64,000 bases of DNA from Bryobacterales bacterium (GTDB lineage Bacteria > Acidobacteriota > Terriglobia > Bryobacterales > Bryobacteraceae). Of the stretch, positions 25,541 to 34,453 are shown one piece after another; position 1 is the first letter of the stretch, and each line of letters begins with the position of its first letter. The notes below the pieces were generated by a model. That model searched no databases, was not told the origin of the DNA, and saw only the letters and a program-made list of their open reading frames with translations. The stretch is taken from positions 1 to 64,000 of the forward strand of contig PLRS01000050.1 in assembly GCA_003164035.1 (NCBI GenBank). Direction: 5' to 3'. The position numbers and the translations under genes are program-made.

Positions 25541-25880
25541 CCGAAAGACGTTGTCAGGCAATCCCCGGCATACGGGGAAATACTGAGAAGGAGGAAGTTA
25601 CATAGAACCAGTCCACACGACGGGCGGCTTTTGGCTTCCTCGGCTGATGGGTCGCGAGTCTTGACGCGCTCTTGCAGTACTTGATTTGGCGCCGCGGTCT
25701 TGGCACCGCTGTCCCATGGCTCGCGGGCACGTAAATGACAGGAGGGGTCGACGGCCGCCCTTTTCTTGTTTCTCCCTACCTTTTCACTCCCCACCCGCTT
25801 CTATCCAAAGCTCTTGTAATATTCGCCACGCTTGGGCCTGTCAGGGAAATAACCATGCCGTCCCAGGTGTCGAGAAAGTC

Positions 25881-25914
25881 TCGACACGGCACGCATGAGT
25901 GCGTGCGCCACGTT
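25881..25914. repeat. Dispersed repeat, cgtggcgcacgcac family, copy 3
   Basis: The stretch gcacgcatgagtgcgtgcgc is nearly palindromic and matches 9513-9554 and 18461-18491, with the left flank agtctcgac also shared with the latter. It is about 50 bases upstream of the TPR protein start. Confidence 0.65.
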
Positions 25915-25963
25915 CTGTTTCTTCACGATGCCTTCGCGGCGCGCGACGGGGTATGGTGAAAGC

Positions 25964-26527
25964 ATGCCAGACCGGCGGCATGACGAGGATACGGCGCGGC
26001 CCGACGAGTGGGCTCCACGGGCTCGCCAATGGAGTCGGGCCGCACTGGCGCTGGCGTTTCTGTTCGGCAGCCTGCCACTGACGGCACGGCTGTTTCTGGG
26101 CAGTTGGGGGTTCGACGGCGCGTCCGGCATCGCGTGCCTGTTCCTGGTCGCGGCCGGGTATCTCTACGTTGCCGGGCGGGAGCGCCGGCCCCCGATCCCC
26201 GATTCGGCCGCGATTCTGGACGCGGCCATCCAACTGGCGGCGTCGGGGGAAACCGGCGGGGCGCTCGCCCTTCTGGATGAAGCGCTCCGGCTGAGCCCGC
26301 GTCTCTGGCAGGCGCGCGAGTACCGCGGCCAGGTGCGCCTGGGAGAACCGAACGCGGCCGAGTTCGCGCTCCAGGATTTCACCGAGGCAATTCGCCTGGC
26401 GCCCGACGAACCGCACCTCTATATCCTCCGTAGCCACGTCTTGAACTTGCTCGGGCGCGATTCGTCCGCGCGCGCCGATTTGGAGACCGCCGCCCGGCTG
26501 GGCGGAGACACCGGGACGCCGCCGTAG
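25964..26527 (+). CDS. Membrane-anchored TPR-repeat protein, 187 aa
   Basis: From ATG 25964 the protein has a charged N-terminus, two predicted membrane helices (about residues 27-46 and 53-70) and a C-terminal region of two to three tetratricopeptide-like helical pairs (GETGGALALLDEALRLSPRL; FALQDFTEAIRLAPDEPHLY; LGRDSSARADLETAARLGG). TPR modules mediate protein-protein contacts. Partners are unknown. It directly precedes a Gfo/Idh/MocA gene on the same strand, 54 bases away. Confidence 0.8.
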   Translation: MPDRRHDEDTARPDEWAPRARQWSRAALALAFLFGSLPLTARLFLGSWGFDGASGIACLFLVAAGYLYVAGRERRPPIPDSAAILDAAIQLAASGETGGALALLDEALRLSPRLWQAREYRGQVRLGEPNAAEFALQDFTEAIRLAPDEPHLYILRSHVLNLLGRDSSARADLETAARLGGDTGTPP

Positions 26528-26581
26528 CCGCGTTCGTTCCAGGTTGGTGCAAAATGGAGATTCCGGGCGAGAGGATTCGAA

Positions 26582-27940
26582 ATGAAAAAACAGCAGCCCA
26601 AACAAGACGCTATCGAAACATCGCGGCGCGACCTGCTACGTTTCGCGTCGCTCACCTCCTTAGGCGTCGGACTGTCGCAGGCCGGCGGGCAGGCGCGGCC
26701 AACGGCCGAACCCCCGGCCGCCACCATGGCCGGGGTGAAATTCGAGCCCAAAGACAAGGTTCGTCTGGGCTTTGTCGGAGTGGGCGGCCGGGGAAGTTCG
26801 CTGCTCACGAATTTTTGCGCCGTGGAAAACGTCGAAGTGGTGGCGCTCTGCGACATCGTCCGGGAGAAATGCACCCGCGGCCAGGCGGCCGTGGCCAAGG
26901 GTCAGACCCGCCCCGTCGAGATCTACGCCGGCAGCGACCACGCGTTCGAGGGGTTGGCCAACCGCGGCGATATCGACCTGGCGATCGTGGCGACCTCCTG
27001 GGATTTCCACGTCCCGATATCGACTTTTTGCATGAAGCAGGGCAAGCACGTGGGAGTGGAGGTGCCGGCCGCGCGAACTTTGGCCGATTGCTGGGACCTG
27101 GTCGATACCTCCGAGAAGACCCGCCGCCACTGCGTGCAGCTCGAGAACTGCTGTTACGGGTATAACGAGATGCTGATCAACCGGATGGTGCATGCCGGCG
27201 TCTTCGGCGAGTTGCTCCATGGCGGGGCGGCCTACCTGCACGATCTGCGCAGCCTGCTGTTCTCCGGCCAGGGAGAGGGCCTCTGGCGCCGTTGGGAGCA
27301 TCTCGACCGCAATGGAAACCTCTACCCGACTCACGGTCTGGGCCCGGTTGCGTTTTACATGGACATCCACCGCGGCGACCGGTTCGAGTACATGGTCTCG
27401 ATGAGTTCCATGTCCACTTCGCTGGCTTTTTACCGCGACACGCACCTTCCCGCCGGCGATCCGCGCCGCGGAGAAACCTATGCGTGCGGCGATCAGAATA
27501 CCAGCCTGATCAAGACCTCGAGGGGCCGCATGATCCGGCTGGAGCACAACGTCACCAGCCCATCGCCCTACGACCGCATCAACCTGATTGCGGGCACCAA
27601 AGGAATCTTCAAGGATTATCCTCCCCGCATCTACATCGACGGGCGCGGAAATGAAGACTGGAGCCCCATCGATTCGTACAAACAGGAGTTCGAACCGCCG
27701 ATTTGGGCGAAGATGGGAGAGATTGCGGCGAAGCTCGGCGGCCACGGCGGCATGGACTTCATCGAGTGCTACCGCCTGGTGCAGTCGATGCGCGAAGGGA
27801 CGGCGCCGGACATCGATGTCTATGACGCGGCCGCCTGGAGCGCCCCGGGGCCGCTGAGCGAAATGTCGATCTCGAAAGGCAGCGCCCCGGTCCCGTTCCC
27901 CGACTTCACGCGTGGACGCTGGAACCAGGCGCGGGCTTAG
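26582..27940 (+). CDS. Gfo/Idh/MocA oxidoreductase, GH109-like, Tat-exported
   Basis: A 452-residue NAD(P)-dependent enzyme. The Tat signal is SRRDLLRFASLTSLGVGL; the Rossmann loop is LGFVGVGGRG (62-71). The signatures LENCCYGYNEMLINRMVHAG and YPTHGLGPVAFYMDIHRGDR match GH109 enzymes, which open alpha-N-acetylgalactosaminides by an NAD-dependent oxidation-elimination cycle. True substrate is not proven by sequence. The usual EKP-type Lys in the cofactor domain is replaced in GVEVPAARTL, as is common in this branch. A downstream hypothetical hydrolase and URO-D-like gene follow on the same strand. Confidence 0.9.
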   Translation: MKKQQPKQDAIETSRRDLLRFASLTSLGVGLSQAGGQARPTAEPPAATMAGVKFEPKDKVRLGFVGVGGRGSSLLTNFCAVENVEVVALCDIVREKCTRGQAAVAKGQTRPVEIYAGSDHAFEGLANRGDIDLAIVATSWDFHVPISTFCMKQGKHVGVEVPAARTLADCWDLVDTSEKTRRHCVQLENCCYGYNEMLINRMVHAGVFGELLHGGAAYLHDLRSLLFSGQGEGLWRRWEHLDRNGNLYPTHGLGPVAFYMDIHRGDRFEYMVSMSSMSTSLAFYRDTHLPAGDPRRGETYACGDQNTSLIKTSRGRMIRLEHNVTSPSPYDRINLIAGTKGIFKDYPPRIYIDGRGNEDWSPIDSYKQEFEPPIWAKMGEIAAKLGGHGGMDFIECYRLVQSMREGTAPDIDVYDAAAWSAPGPLSEMSISKGSAPVPFPDFTRGRWNQARA

Positions 27941-27984
27941 GCGCGGGGCGGGTGCCTGATACGTGCGACGTATTCCGCTGCTGA

Positions 27985-28062
27985 GTGGGACAGGCCTCCT
28001 GGCCTGTCGACGGTCCGGAAGAGCCGCTTCGCGGCTACGACAGGCCCGGAGGCCTGTCCCAC
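27985..28062. repeat. GTGGGACAGG inverted repeat
   Basis: Inverted 25-base arms (27985-28009 and 28038-28062; gtgggacaggcctcc and ggaggcctgtcccac at the tips) surround a short stem gccgcttcgcggc. The right outer flank, 28074-28099, is 23/26 identical to the flank of the unrelated-core hairpin at 9978. The gap 27941-28117 contains nothing else. Confidence 0.8.
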
Positions 28063-28117
28063 CAAATACGTCGCCGTAATTCCGAACGCGAGCGCTAAGC
28101 CACTTATACTGGAGCAC

Positions 28118-29572
28118 ATGCTGACCCGCCGAACCCTGCTGCAGGCACTGGCCGCGCCGGCGGCGCTTCCAGCCGCCACGCCGCCGCGCTTCGTGGGCAT
28201 CACGGTGATGCCCGAAGACTACCAGGTGGAGGGGATTGAGCAGGTCCTGCGCAACGTGAAAACGCGGGCCCGCGCCACCGCCGTGGCTACCTCGCCGTAC
28301 GTGATGGAGCCTTCCGACCGGCAGCACGGGCAGCGCCAACCACCGATCGACGCCGGCGCCGGCGGAGTGCGTCTGCTCGACCGGCCTTTGTGGGGCCGGC
28401 GGGAGCTTTACACCGCGTCCTCGCCCAGCTTCGTACCCAACCTCGAGCTCTACCAGGGGCTGCGCTACCAGCCCGCGCCACCCGACGACCTCACCCGCGC
28501 CCAGGGCCGGATCGTGCACGATTTCCTGGTTGCCGCGCGCGCCGCCGGGCTTCGGACTTACTTCCAGATCCAGGCCGCCATCCCGCCCGATTACATCGTC
28601 ACCTCCGGCGGCCCCACCGACCAGGACCAGCCGCGCCTCCCCGATGGCAGCCGGCCCGCCCGCCGTGTCGGCAACACCGGCAGCCTTGCGTCTCTCGATA
28701 TCCGCCGGTACACCCAGGCGCTGATCGCGGATTTGTGCCGGCAGTATCCGGAAATCGACGGCATCCGCGTCGATTGGCCCGAGTATCCGCAATACCTGCT
28801 GGACGACGCTTTCCTCGATTTCGGCGCCCCCGCCGAGGCCGCCGCCAAGCGCCTGGGCTTCGACTTCGAGCGGATGCGGCGCGCCGCCGCCGATCTGTAC
28901 CGGCATCTGCACGGCGGGCTGACGGACGGGGAACTCGAATCGGCCAGCTTCGTGTTGCTTCCGTTCATGAGCCGGAACGAAGGCCTGGCCGATCTGGGAC
29001 GCTTCAAGGCGACTCTCGTCAAAGAACTGCTCCAGGGCTTCCGCCACGCGCTGACCGAAGCCGGCGGCACCGCCCGGCAACTGGTCCCCAACGCGTTCCC
29101 GCCGCCGTTTTCCTTCTCCTCCGGGATGGATTACCGTCTGGCCGCTCCGCACTGCGATGGATTCAGCGTGAAGCTCTACACCATGCACTGGCCCATGATC
29201 GTGCGCTTCTACGGCGACGTGTTGAAACCAGCCAATCCCGCCATCTCCGATGCCGTGCTGGTGCGCAAGCTGGTGCGGACGCTGGATATCGCCGACGACA
29301 ACGGCCTGCCGCGCCTCGCCGATTACAACTATCCCGGCCCGGACACCCCGCACGGCGCCGGCCCCTCCGCCCAGCGCCGCAAGATTGAAGCGGCGCAGCA
29401 GGCGGCCGGAGACACGCCGGTGTACGCGCTGGCTCACGGTTACGGCCCGCTCGAAGATTTCCGCCAGCGTCTCCAGGTCGCCTGGCGGGCATCCCGGCGC
29501 CGCGTCTGGATTAACCGCTACGGTTACCTGACCGAAGAAAAGATCGACGCCATTGGAAGCGTTTGTGAATGA
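28118..29572 (+). CDS. Putative secreted TIM-barrel glycoside-hydrolase-like protein
   Basis: A 484-residue protein with a twin-arginine-like start (MLTRRTLLQALAAPAALPAA). The body suggests a TIM barrel: strands such as LRTYFQIQAAIP, IDGIRVDWPEYPQYLLDD (with acidic residues after the strand, as in glycosidase active sites) and YALAHGYGPLEDFRQR. I do not recognise a CAZy family. Position within the carbohydrate cluster and the DWPE strand support a glycoside-acting role, but this is inference. The URO-D-like gene begins five bases after its stop. Confidence 0.75.
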   Translation: MLTRRTLLQALAAPAALPAATPPRFVGITVMPEDYQVEGIEQVLRNVKTRARATAVATSPYVMEPSDRQHGQRQPPIDAGAGGVRLLDRPLWGRRELYTASSPSFVPNLELYQGLRYQPAPPDDLTRAQGRIVHDFLVAARAAGLRTYFQIQAAIPPDYIVTSGGPTDQDQPRLPDGSRPARRVGNTGSLASLDIRRYTQALIADLCRQYPEIDGIRVDWPEYPQYLLDDAFLDFGAPAEAAAKRLGFDFERMRRAAADLYRHLHGGLTDGELESASFVLLPFMSRNEGLADLGRFKATLVKELLQGFRHALTEAGGTARQLVPNAFPPPFSFSSGMDYRLAAPHCDGFSVKLYTMHWPMIVRFYGDVLKPANPAISDAVLVRKLVRTLDIADDNGLPRLADYNYPGPDTPHGAGPSAQRRKIEAAQQAAGDTPVYALAHGYGPLEDFRQRLQVAWRASRRRVWINRYGYLTEEKIDAIGSVCE

Positions 29573-29576
29573 CCTT

Positions 29577-30650
29577 ATGAAAACGGACTCACAACTCGAA
29601 GCCAGTATCGAACGGTTTCAGCGAGGTTTCTGGAACAGGCAGACCGTGGACCGGCCTCCCATCGGGGTGGTCCCCGACCGGGTCTGGTCGCCGATCGGCT
29701 TTCGGCGCGAACCGCTTCAGAAGCCCTATCTGGAGCCCGCCGGCGTCAACCGCGCTGAAGTGCGGACCGAGTACGAGGATTGCGGCGCGGGCCGCCGCGT
29801 GATCTCCGACGATTGGATACCCTTCGTCGCCGCCTGGCGCGCCGTCCCATGGCTGGAGGCTATGTGCGGCTGCCGCGTTCACTGTGCCAGCGGCTCGTTC
29901 GCTCCCGAACGCTACATCTCGGAGCCGGCCGAACTGGTTACGGCCCCCATCCCGGCCAACGAAGAATGGTTCGAACGCCTGCGGACCGAGACTGCCGCGC
30001 TGGCGGCCGATCTTCCCGCCGATTGCTGGGTCAGTACCACCATTCTGCGCGGCTGCTCCGACGTGCTGGCCGCCATGCGCGGGTTGAGCGAGTTCTGTCT
30101 CGACATGAGCGACGCCCCCGCGATGCTGGAGGCTGCCGCCGCCCGCGTCAACGAACTGCACTGGCGTGTGCTGCGGATGCATTTCGAAACGATCCAACCG
30201 AAACTGGGCGGTTATGGGCATATTTTCGGTTTTTGGGCGCCTGGCCCGGCCACCGTGCTGCAGGAAGACGTGATGGGCCTGTGCGCGCCCGGGCGGTACC
30301 GCGACCTGTTCCAGCGCTACAACGCGGAGCTGGTAGCGCGTCTGGGCCCGTACACGCTCTTTCACCTGCACTCCACCGGGTACCGCCATTACCGGCACGT
30401 GCTGGAGATTCCGGGCATCGCCGGTTTGCAGCTCACCGTGGAAGAGAGCGGGCCTCCGCTGGCCGAACTGGTCCCGGCGCTGCGCGCGATTCTCGAGCGG
30501 AGCCGGCTGATTTTGCAGGTGGACGGCCATTTCGGGGAGGTGCCCGCGGCTCTCCGCGCCCTGCCCACCGAAGGCCTCTACCTGTTGCTTTCGGACAAGT
30601 TCGTTCCGGACGAAAAGGCTTACCTGAACTTTGTGAGAGACAATTTCTAA
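29577..30650 (+). CDS. Uroporphyrinogen decarboxylase-like (URO-D superfamily) protein
   Basis: A 357-residue protein from ATG 29577, four bases after the previous stop. It has the URO-D superfamily barrel pattern: RFWNRQTVDRPP-like start, LDMSDAPAMLEAAAARVNEL, GGYGHIFGFWAPGPATVLQE and DVMGLCAPGRY, and FHLHSTGYRHYRHVLEIPGI. This branch is distinct from heme-pathway HemE and includes corrinoid methyltransferases such as MtaA/MtbA. Members encoded beside sugar transporters are common in Acidobacteriota and Planctomycetes but uncharacterised. A TTG eight codons upstream is an alternative start overlapping the previous gene. Confidence 0.78.
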   Translation: MKTDSQLEASIERFQRGFWNRQTVDRPPIGVVPDRVWSPIGFRREPLQKPYLEPAGVNRAEVRTEYEDCGAGRRVISDDWIPFVAAWRAVPWLEAMCGCRVHCASGSFAPERYISEPAELVTAPIPANEEWFERLRTETAALAADLPADCWVSTTILRGCSDVLAAMRGLSEFCLDMSDAPAMLEAAAARVNELHWRVLRMHFETIQPKLGGYGHIFGFWAPGPATVLQEDVMGLCAPGRYRDLFQRYNAELVARLGPYTLFHLHSTGYRHYRHVLEIPGIAGLQLTVEESGPPLAELVPALRAILERSRLILQVDGHFGEVPAALRALPTEGLYLLLSDKFVPDEKAYLNFVRDNF

Positions 30651-30677
30651 GATTCGCCACGAGGCGGCCATCGAGCC

Positions 30678-30693
30678 AAGGAGCACCCACATC
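30678..30693 (+). promoter_or_regulatory. Ribosome-binding site pointing to a non-ATG start (ATC) of the MFS gene
   Basis: AAGGAG at 30678-30683 stands seven bases before ATC at 30691, in frame with the MFS gene. Reading from ATC adds 20 residues (xTPQKITAAAERPTRTRFVI) that provide the basic N-terminus expected before helix 1. The first ATG, 30751, has no ribosome-binding site and would start inside helix 1. No ATG, GTG or TTG lies between. Confidence 0.6.
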
Positions 30694-30750
30694 ACACCGC
30701 AAAAGATAACCGCCGCGGCCGAGCGGCCCACCCGGACCCGCTTCGTCATC

Positions 30751-32025
30751 ATGGCCCTGCTGTTCGGCTCCGTCGTCATCAACTACCTGGACCGCGCCAA
30801 CCTGTCCATTGCCGCGCCGCTGCTGGCGAAGGACCTGGCCATCGATTCCGTCAGGATGGGGCTGGTATTCTCGGCCTTCGGCTGGAGCTATGTGTTCTGT
30901 CAGGTTCCGGGCGGCTGGCTGGTGGACCGGGTGCATCCGCGCAAGCTATACGCCATTCTGATCGCGCTCTGGTCGGTGGCCACCGCGCTGCTGGGATTCT
31001 CGGGCAGCCTGGCCATGCTGTTCGCGCTCCGGCTGGCCATTGGGGCGTTCGAGGCACCGTCGTTTCCGATCAACAACCGGGTAGTGACAACCTGGTTCCC
31101 CGAAAGCGAGCGCGCCACGGCGATCGGCTTCTACACCTCCGGACAGTTTGTCGGCCTGGCCTTCCTGACACCGGCCCTGATGTCCCTCCAGGTCCATTTC
31201 GGCTGGCGCGGCGTTTTCATTTCCGTGGGGCTGCTGGGCATGGTTTGGGCCGCGGCCTGGTACGCGGTTTATCGCGGGCCGCTGAGTTATAAAGGCGCCA
31301 ATAAGGCCGAGATCGAGACCATCCGCCGCGGCGGCGGCCTGGTGGACCTGGGCGAGCGAACCGCGGCCAGTGCCGGCCGGGGGATCAGTGCCGCCGATCT
31401 GGGCCGGGTGCTGAGCCACTCCAAACTCTGGGGGCTGTATATAGGCCAGTTTGCGCTGACCTCGACGCTGTGGTTCTTCCTGACCTGGTTCCCGACCTAC
31501 CTGGTCCAGTATCGCGGCATGAGCTTCCGCCAAGCCGGCCTGCTGGCGTCGCTGCCGTTCCTGGCGGCGTTCTGCGGGGTTGTTTGTTCCGGCCTGGTTT
31601 CGGATTTTCTGGTGCGGCGCGGCTTTTCGCTCGGCGTCGCGCGCAAGACGCCGATCGTGACCGGACTGCTGCTGTCGACGAGCATCGTCGGCGCCAACTA
31701 CGTGCGCACGCCGCACTGGATTGTCGCCTTCATGGCTTTGGCGTTTTTCGGAAACGGGCTGGCATCGATCGCCTGGTCGCTGGTATCGGCGGTGGCGCCG
31801 AAGCGTCTGATCGGGCTCACAGGCGGAGTATTCAACTTCATCGGGAACATGTCTTCCGTCACCGTGCCGGTGGTGATTGGAGCTCTGGTGCGGGGAGGCG
31901 ATTTCGCGCCGGCCCTCGCCTATATTTCGGCGATGGCGCTGATCGGAGCCCTTTCCTACATCCTGGTGGTGGGCCGGATCGAAAGGCTTCCGGACGGCCC
32001 GGACGAGACGTCTCCGACCTGCTGA
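30751..32025 (+). CDS. MFS transporter, ACS type
   Basis: A twelve-helix symporter of the anion:cation symporter family, with the first-helix signature INYLDRANLSIAAPLLAKDL and GWSYVFCQVPGGWLVDRVHP typical of D-galactonate, glucarate and hexuronate permeases. Coordinates use the first ATG (424 residues), but the true start is probably 20 codons upstream at a rare ATC codon with a strong ribosome-binding site (see 30678). It follows the URO-D-like gene on the same strand. A repeat fills the gap to the next Gfo/Idh/MocA gene. Confidence 0.92.
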   Translation: MALLFGSVVINYLDRANLSIAAPLLAKDLAIDSVRMGLVFSAFGWSYVFCQVPGGWLVDRVHPRKLYAILIALWSVATALLGFSGSLAMLFALRLAIGAFEAPSFPINNRVVTTWFPESERATAIGFYTSGQFVGLAFLTPALMSLQVHFGWRGVFISVGLLGMVWAAAWYAVYRGPLSYKGANKAEIETIRRGGGLVDLGERTAASAGRGISAADLGRVLSHSKLWGLYIGQFALTSTLWFFLTWFPTYLVQYRGMSFRQAGLLASLPFLAAFCGVVCSGLVSDFLVRRGFSLGVARKTPIVTGLLLSTSIVGANYVRTPHWIVAFMALAFFGNGLASIAWSLVSAVAPKRLIGLTGGVFNFIGNMSSVTVPVVIGALVRGGDFAPALAYISAMALIGALSYILVVGRIERLPDGPDETSPTC

Positions 32026-32057
32026 GGCTGTGCAGTTTTTTCGTTGGCCAAGCTGCC

Positions 32058-32321
32058 GTGGGGCAGACCATCGTTGTCCGTGGTCTGCCATCCGGCCAAT
32101 GCATCGGGGGTGGCTCGGTACCGGCGGTGCGGCGAAAGACGAGGACGAGTGAGCATGATCGAGTGCCGTGTGTAGGGCAGGGTCGAAAACGCGCCGGGAC
32201 GAGTCCCGGCGTGGCAGACTGAGAGTCCGCTCCACAATTTTCATGAGCTTGCGAGGGCCGAAGGCCCCCACGGCCGAAGGCCCCGAGACGACAGACCACA
32301 AGAAACGACGGTCTGCCCCAC
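32058..32321. repeat. MITE-like repeat, 264 bp, gtggggcag family
   Basis: The ends gtggggcagaccatcgt (32058-32074) and acgacggtctgccccac (32305-32321) are inverted with one mismatch. The interior shares gagtgccgtgtgtagggc with the 122-bp element at 8176 but carries about 110 additional bases including the palindromic run gccgaaggcccccacggcc. It occupies most of the 363-base gap before the oxidoreductase start. Confidence 0.82.
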
Positions 32322-32388
32322 GGTGATGGGCCGCCGGCTGGTTTCGATGGACATCGGCTCCCTCTCCGCGTTACAACTTGTAGCAGCT

Positions 32389-33762
32389 ATGTCCGACGAA
32401 AAGACCGGCTTGACCCGCCGCGGATTTCTGCCCGCCACGGCGGCCGCTTTCACCATCGTTCCGCGCCACGTGCTGGGGGCCGGATACACCGCACCCAGCG
32501 ACAAGCTGAACATCGCCGCCGTGGGCGTGGGCGGAATGGGAAAGAACTATGTGAAGGGGTGCGCCAGCGAGAATATCGTGGCCATTGCCGACGTGGACCA
32601 CGTCTTCGCGGCGCCCGTCTTCAAAACCTATCCCGGCGCCAAAGTCTACAAGGACTATCGCGTGATGCTCGAAAAGGAAAAGGGCATCGACGCGGTGATC
32701 GTGGGTACGCCCGATCACAGCCACGCGGTAGTGGCCTCCGCCGCCATCGCGCTGAAGAAGGGCGTCTACGTGGCCAAGCCCATGACGCGCACGGTGTTCG
32801 AGGCGCGCGAGCTGGCCAGGGCGGCCCGGGAGCGGAAGGTGGCCACGCAAATGAGCGTGCAATCCACCTCCACGGACCCGGCCGTGACCACCGAGGAATG
32901 GGTGAAATCGGGCGTGATCGGAAAGGTGCGCGAGGTGCACGTGTGGACCGACCGTCCCGTTTGGCCGCAGGGCCTGGTGCGGCCCGTCGACAAGGCGGCG
33001 GCGCCTGCCTCGCTCGATTGGGATATCTGGCTGGGGCCCGCGCCGGTGCGGCCCTATCACCCGCTGTATCATCCGTTCAACTTCCGCGGCTGGTACGATT
33101 TCGGCACCGGCGCCCTGGGCGACATGGCCTGCCACACGTTCCACATCATCGTGAAAGCGCTCGGGCTGGGTGCGCCGCTCAGCGTGAGCGCGGAAAGGAC
33201 GGTGATCCGCGAGCCGCTCCATAGAGGCGAAAAACCCGATCCCGACTGGACCCGATCGAAGCGCGGGAGCTATCCCGAAACGTTTCCGAGTTCCTCGGTC
33301 GTCACCTGGGACTTCCCCGCGCGAGAGGAGCAGCCAGCGGTCCGAATGAGCTGGTACGACGGCGGCCTGCGCCCACCGCGCCCGCCGGAATTGGCGCCGG
33401 ACCGCGACCTGGGCGCCGATGGCCTGCTGTTCGTGGGCGAGAAAGGGACGCTATGGAGCGAGTTCTCGGGCGGCATCCGCTTTCTCTCCGACCGGCAGCA
33501 ACAATCGCTCGCCGCGCCTCCCAAATCCCTGCCGCGCACCGCGGGCCATTACATGGAATGGGTGAACGCCTGCAAAGGCGGCGCGCCGGCCAACTGCAAT
33601 TTCGAGTTCGCCGCGCCGCTTACTGAGATCGCCCTGCTCGGCGTGGTGGCGCAGCGCACCGGCAAGTTTTTGCTGTGGGACGCCGAAGGAATGCGCTTCC
33701 CCAACCATGCGGCGGCCACCGAACTGCTCAAACCGGAGTACCGCCAGGGATGGTCGTTATGA
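32389..33762 (+). CDS. Gfo/Idh/MocA oxidoreductase, Tat-exported
   Basis: A 457-residue NAD(P)-dependent oxidoreductase starting at ATG 32389; the frame remains open upstream into the repeat, so an earlier start is unlikely. It has a Tat signal (LTRRGFLPATAAAFTIV), the Rossmann loop AAVGVGGMGKNYVKG, and GTPDHSHAVVASAAI with VAKPMTRTVFEAREL, the conserved Lys-Pro. The C-terminal part (NFRGWYDFGTGALGDMACHT) is typical of the large periplasmic branch in Acidobacteriota. Its stop overlaps the ATG of a DUF1080 hydrolase, so the two act together, likely on 3-keto-glycosides. Confidence 0.92.
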   Translation: MSDEKTGLTRRGFLPATAAAFTIVPRHVLGAGYTAPSDKLNIAAVGVGGMGKNYVKGCASENIVAIADVDHVFAAPVFKTYPGAKVYKDYRVMLEKEKGIDAVIVGTPDHSHAVVASAAIALKKGVYVAKPMTRTVFEARELARAARERKVATQMSVQSTSTDPAVTTEEWVKSGVIGKVREVHVWTDRPVWPQGLVRPVDKAAAPASLDWDIWLGPAPVRPYHPLYHPFNFRGWYDFGTGALGDMACHTFHIIVKALGLGAPLSVSAERTVIREPLHRGEKPDPDWTRSKRGSYPETFPSSSVVTWDFPAREEQPAVRMSWYDGGLRPPRPPELAPDRDLGADGLLFVGEKGTLWSEFSGGIRFLSDRQQQSLAAPPKSLPRTAGHYMEWVNACKGGAPANCNFEFAAPLTEIALLGVVAQRTGKFLLWDAEGMRFPNHAAATELLKPEYRQGWSL

Positions 33763-34409
33763 AAAGGTGGCTTGCAATTCTCGCGCTGGCGGCGGCTCCC
33801 TCGTGGGCGGCCGAGAAGAAGCTCTTCGACGGAACCGACATCGCCGGCTGGGTGCGTATGCCACGCCACGAAGGACTACCGGCCGATCAGAAACCCGGCT
33901 TCGTGCTGCGGAACGGCCTGCTGGAGACCGTGCCCGACGCCCCGGAGGACGACCTTTGGTACACCGCCGGGAAAATCGGCAACGCCACCCTGCGGGTGGT
34001 CTACAAGTTCTCCGCGCCGGACGCGAATTCGGGTGTGTTCATTCGCATCCCCTACGAGCCCAAGTCCGAGGACGACGCTATCAACAAGGGCATCGAGGTG
34101 CAGATCCAGGACTCCGCCGACGATTACCACTGCACCGGAGTCTTATACTCGATGACCGAGGCCAAGGCGCGGCCTTATAAGCCGGCGGGAGAGTGGAACA
34201 CGCTCGAGATCGAACTGCGTGGACCGCGCACCGTCGTCAAGCTGAACGGCGTGGTGGTGACGGATTACGACGGCGTGGCGCCGGTGCCGCCCAAGAAGGG
34301 ACAGTACGAGCCCGACCGGGGGCCGCGGCCGGACGAAGGCTACATCGCCATTCAGCACCACGGTGGCGCACCGACGCTCTGGTTCAAGGAAATCACCCTG
34401 ATTCAGTAG
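33759..34409 (+). CDS. DUF1080 / 3-keto-disaccharide hydrolase
   Basis: A 216-residue secreted protein with signal peptide (MKRWLAILALAAAPSWA) and the concanavalin-like DUF1080 fold: KKLFDGTDIAGWV, LRVVYKFSAPDANSGVFIRI, GIEVQIQDSADDYHCTGVLY, GEWNTLEIELRG and IAIQHHGGAPTLWFKEITLI. This family is now known to include hydrolases that cleave 3-keto-disaccharides or glycosides. It starts by ATGA overlap with the Gfo/Idh/MocA gene, which could generate the 3-keto substrate. That pathway pairing is an inference consistent with known systems. Confidence 0.9.
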   Translation: MKRWLAILALAAAPSWAAEKKLFDGTDIAGWVRMPRHEGLPADQKPGFVLRNGLLETVPDAPEDDLWYTAGKIGNATLRVVYKFSAPDANSGVFIRIPYEPKSEDDAINKGIEVQIQDSADDYHCTGVLYSMTEAKARPYKPAGEWNTLEIELRGPRTVVKLNGVVVTDYDGVAPVPPKKGQYEPDRGPRPDEGYIAIQHHGGAPTLWFKEITLIQ

Positions 34410-34453
34410 GCGCGCACGGCTAATACGCGGAACATGGCCGGGGAGCGATCCGT

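Noticed and set aside
25485-25560. A stretch resembling the start of a tRNA (tagtgtaattgttagtggcatg)
   Set aside because: There is no matching acceptor stem, anticodon arm or T-arm; the hairpin here does not fit a cloverleaf.
26660-29437. A 925-codon open frame on the minus strand opposite the GH109-like and TIM-barrel genes
   Set aside because: It runs antisense to two clear plus-strand genes, has no recognisable family and no start signal. Long antisense frames are expected in DNA this rich in GC.
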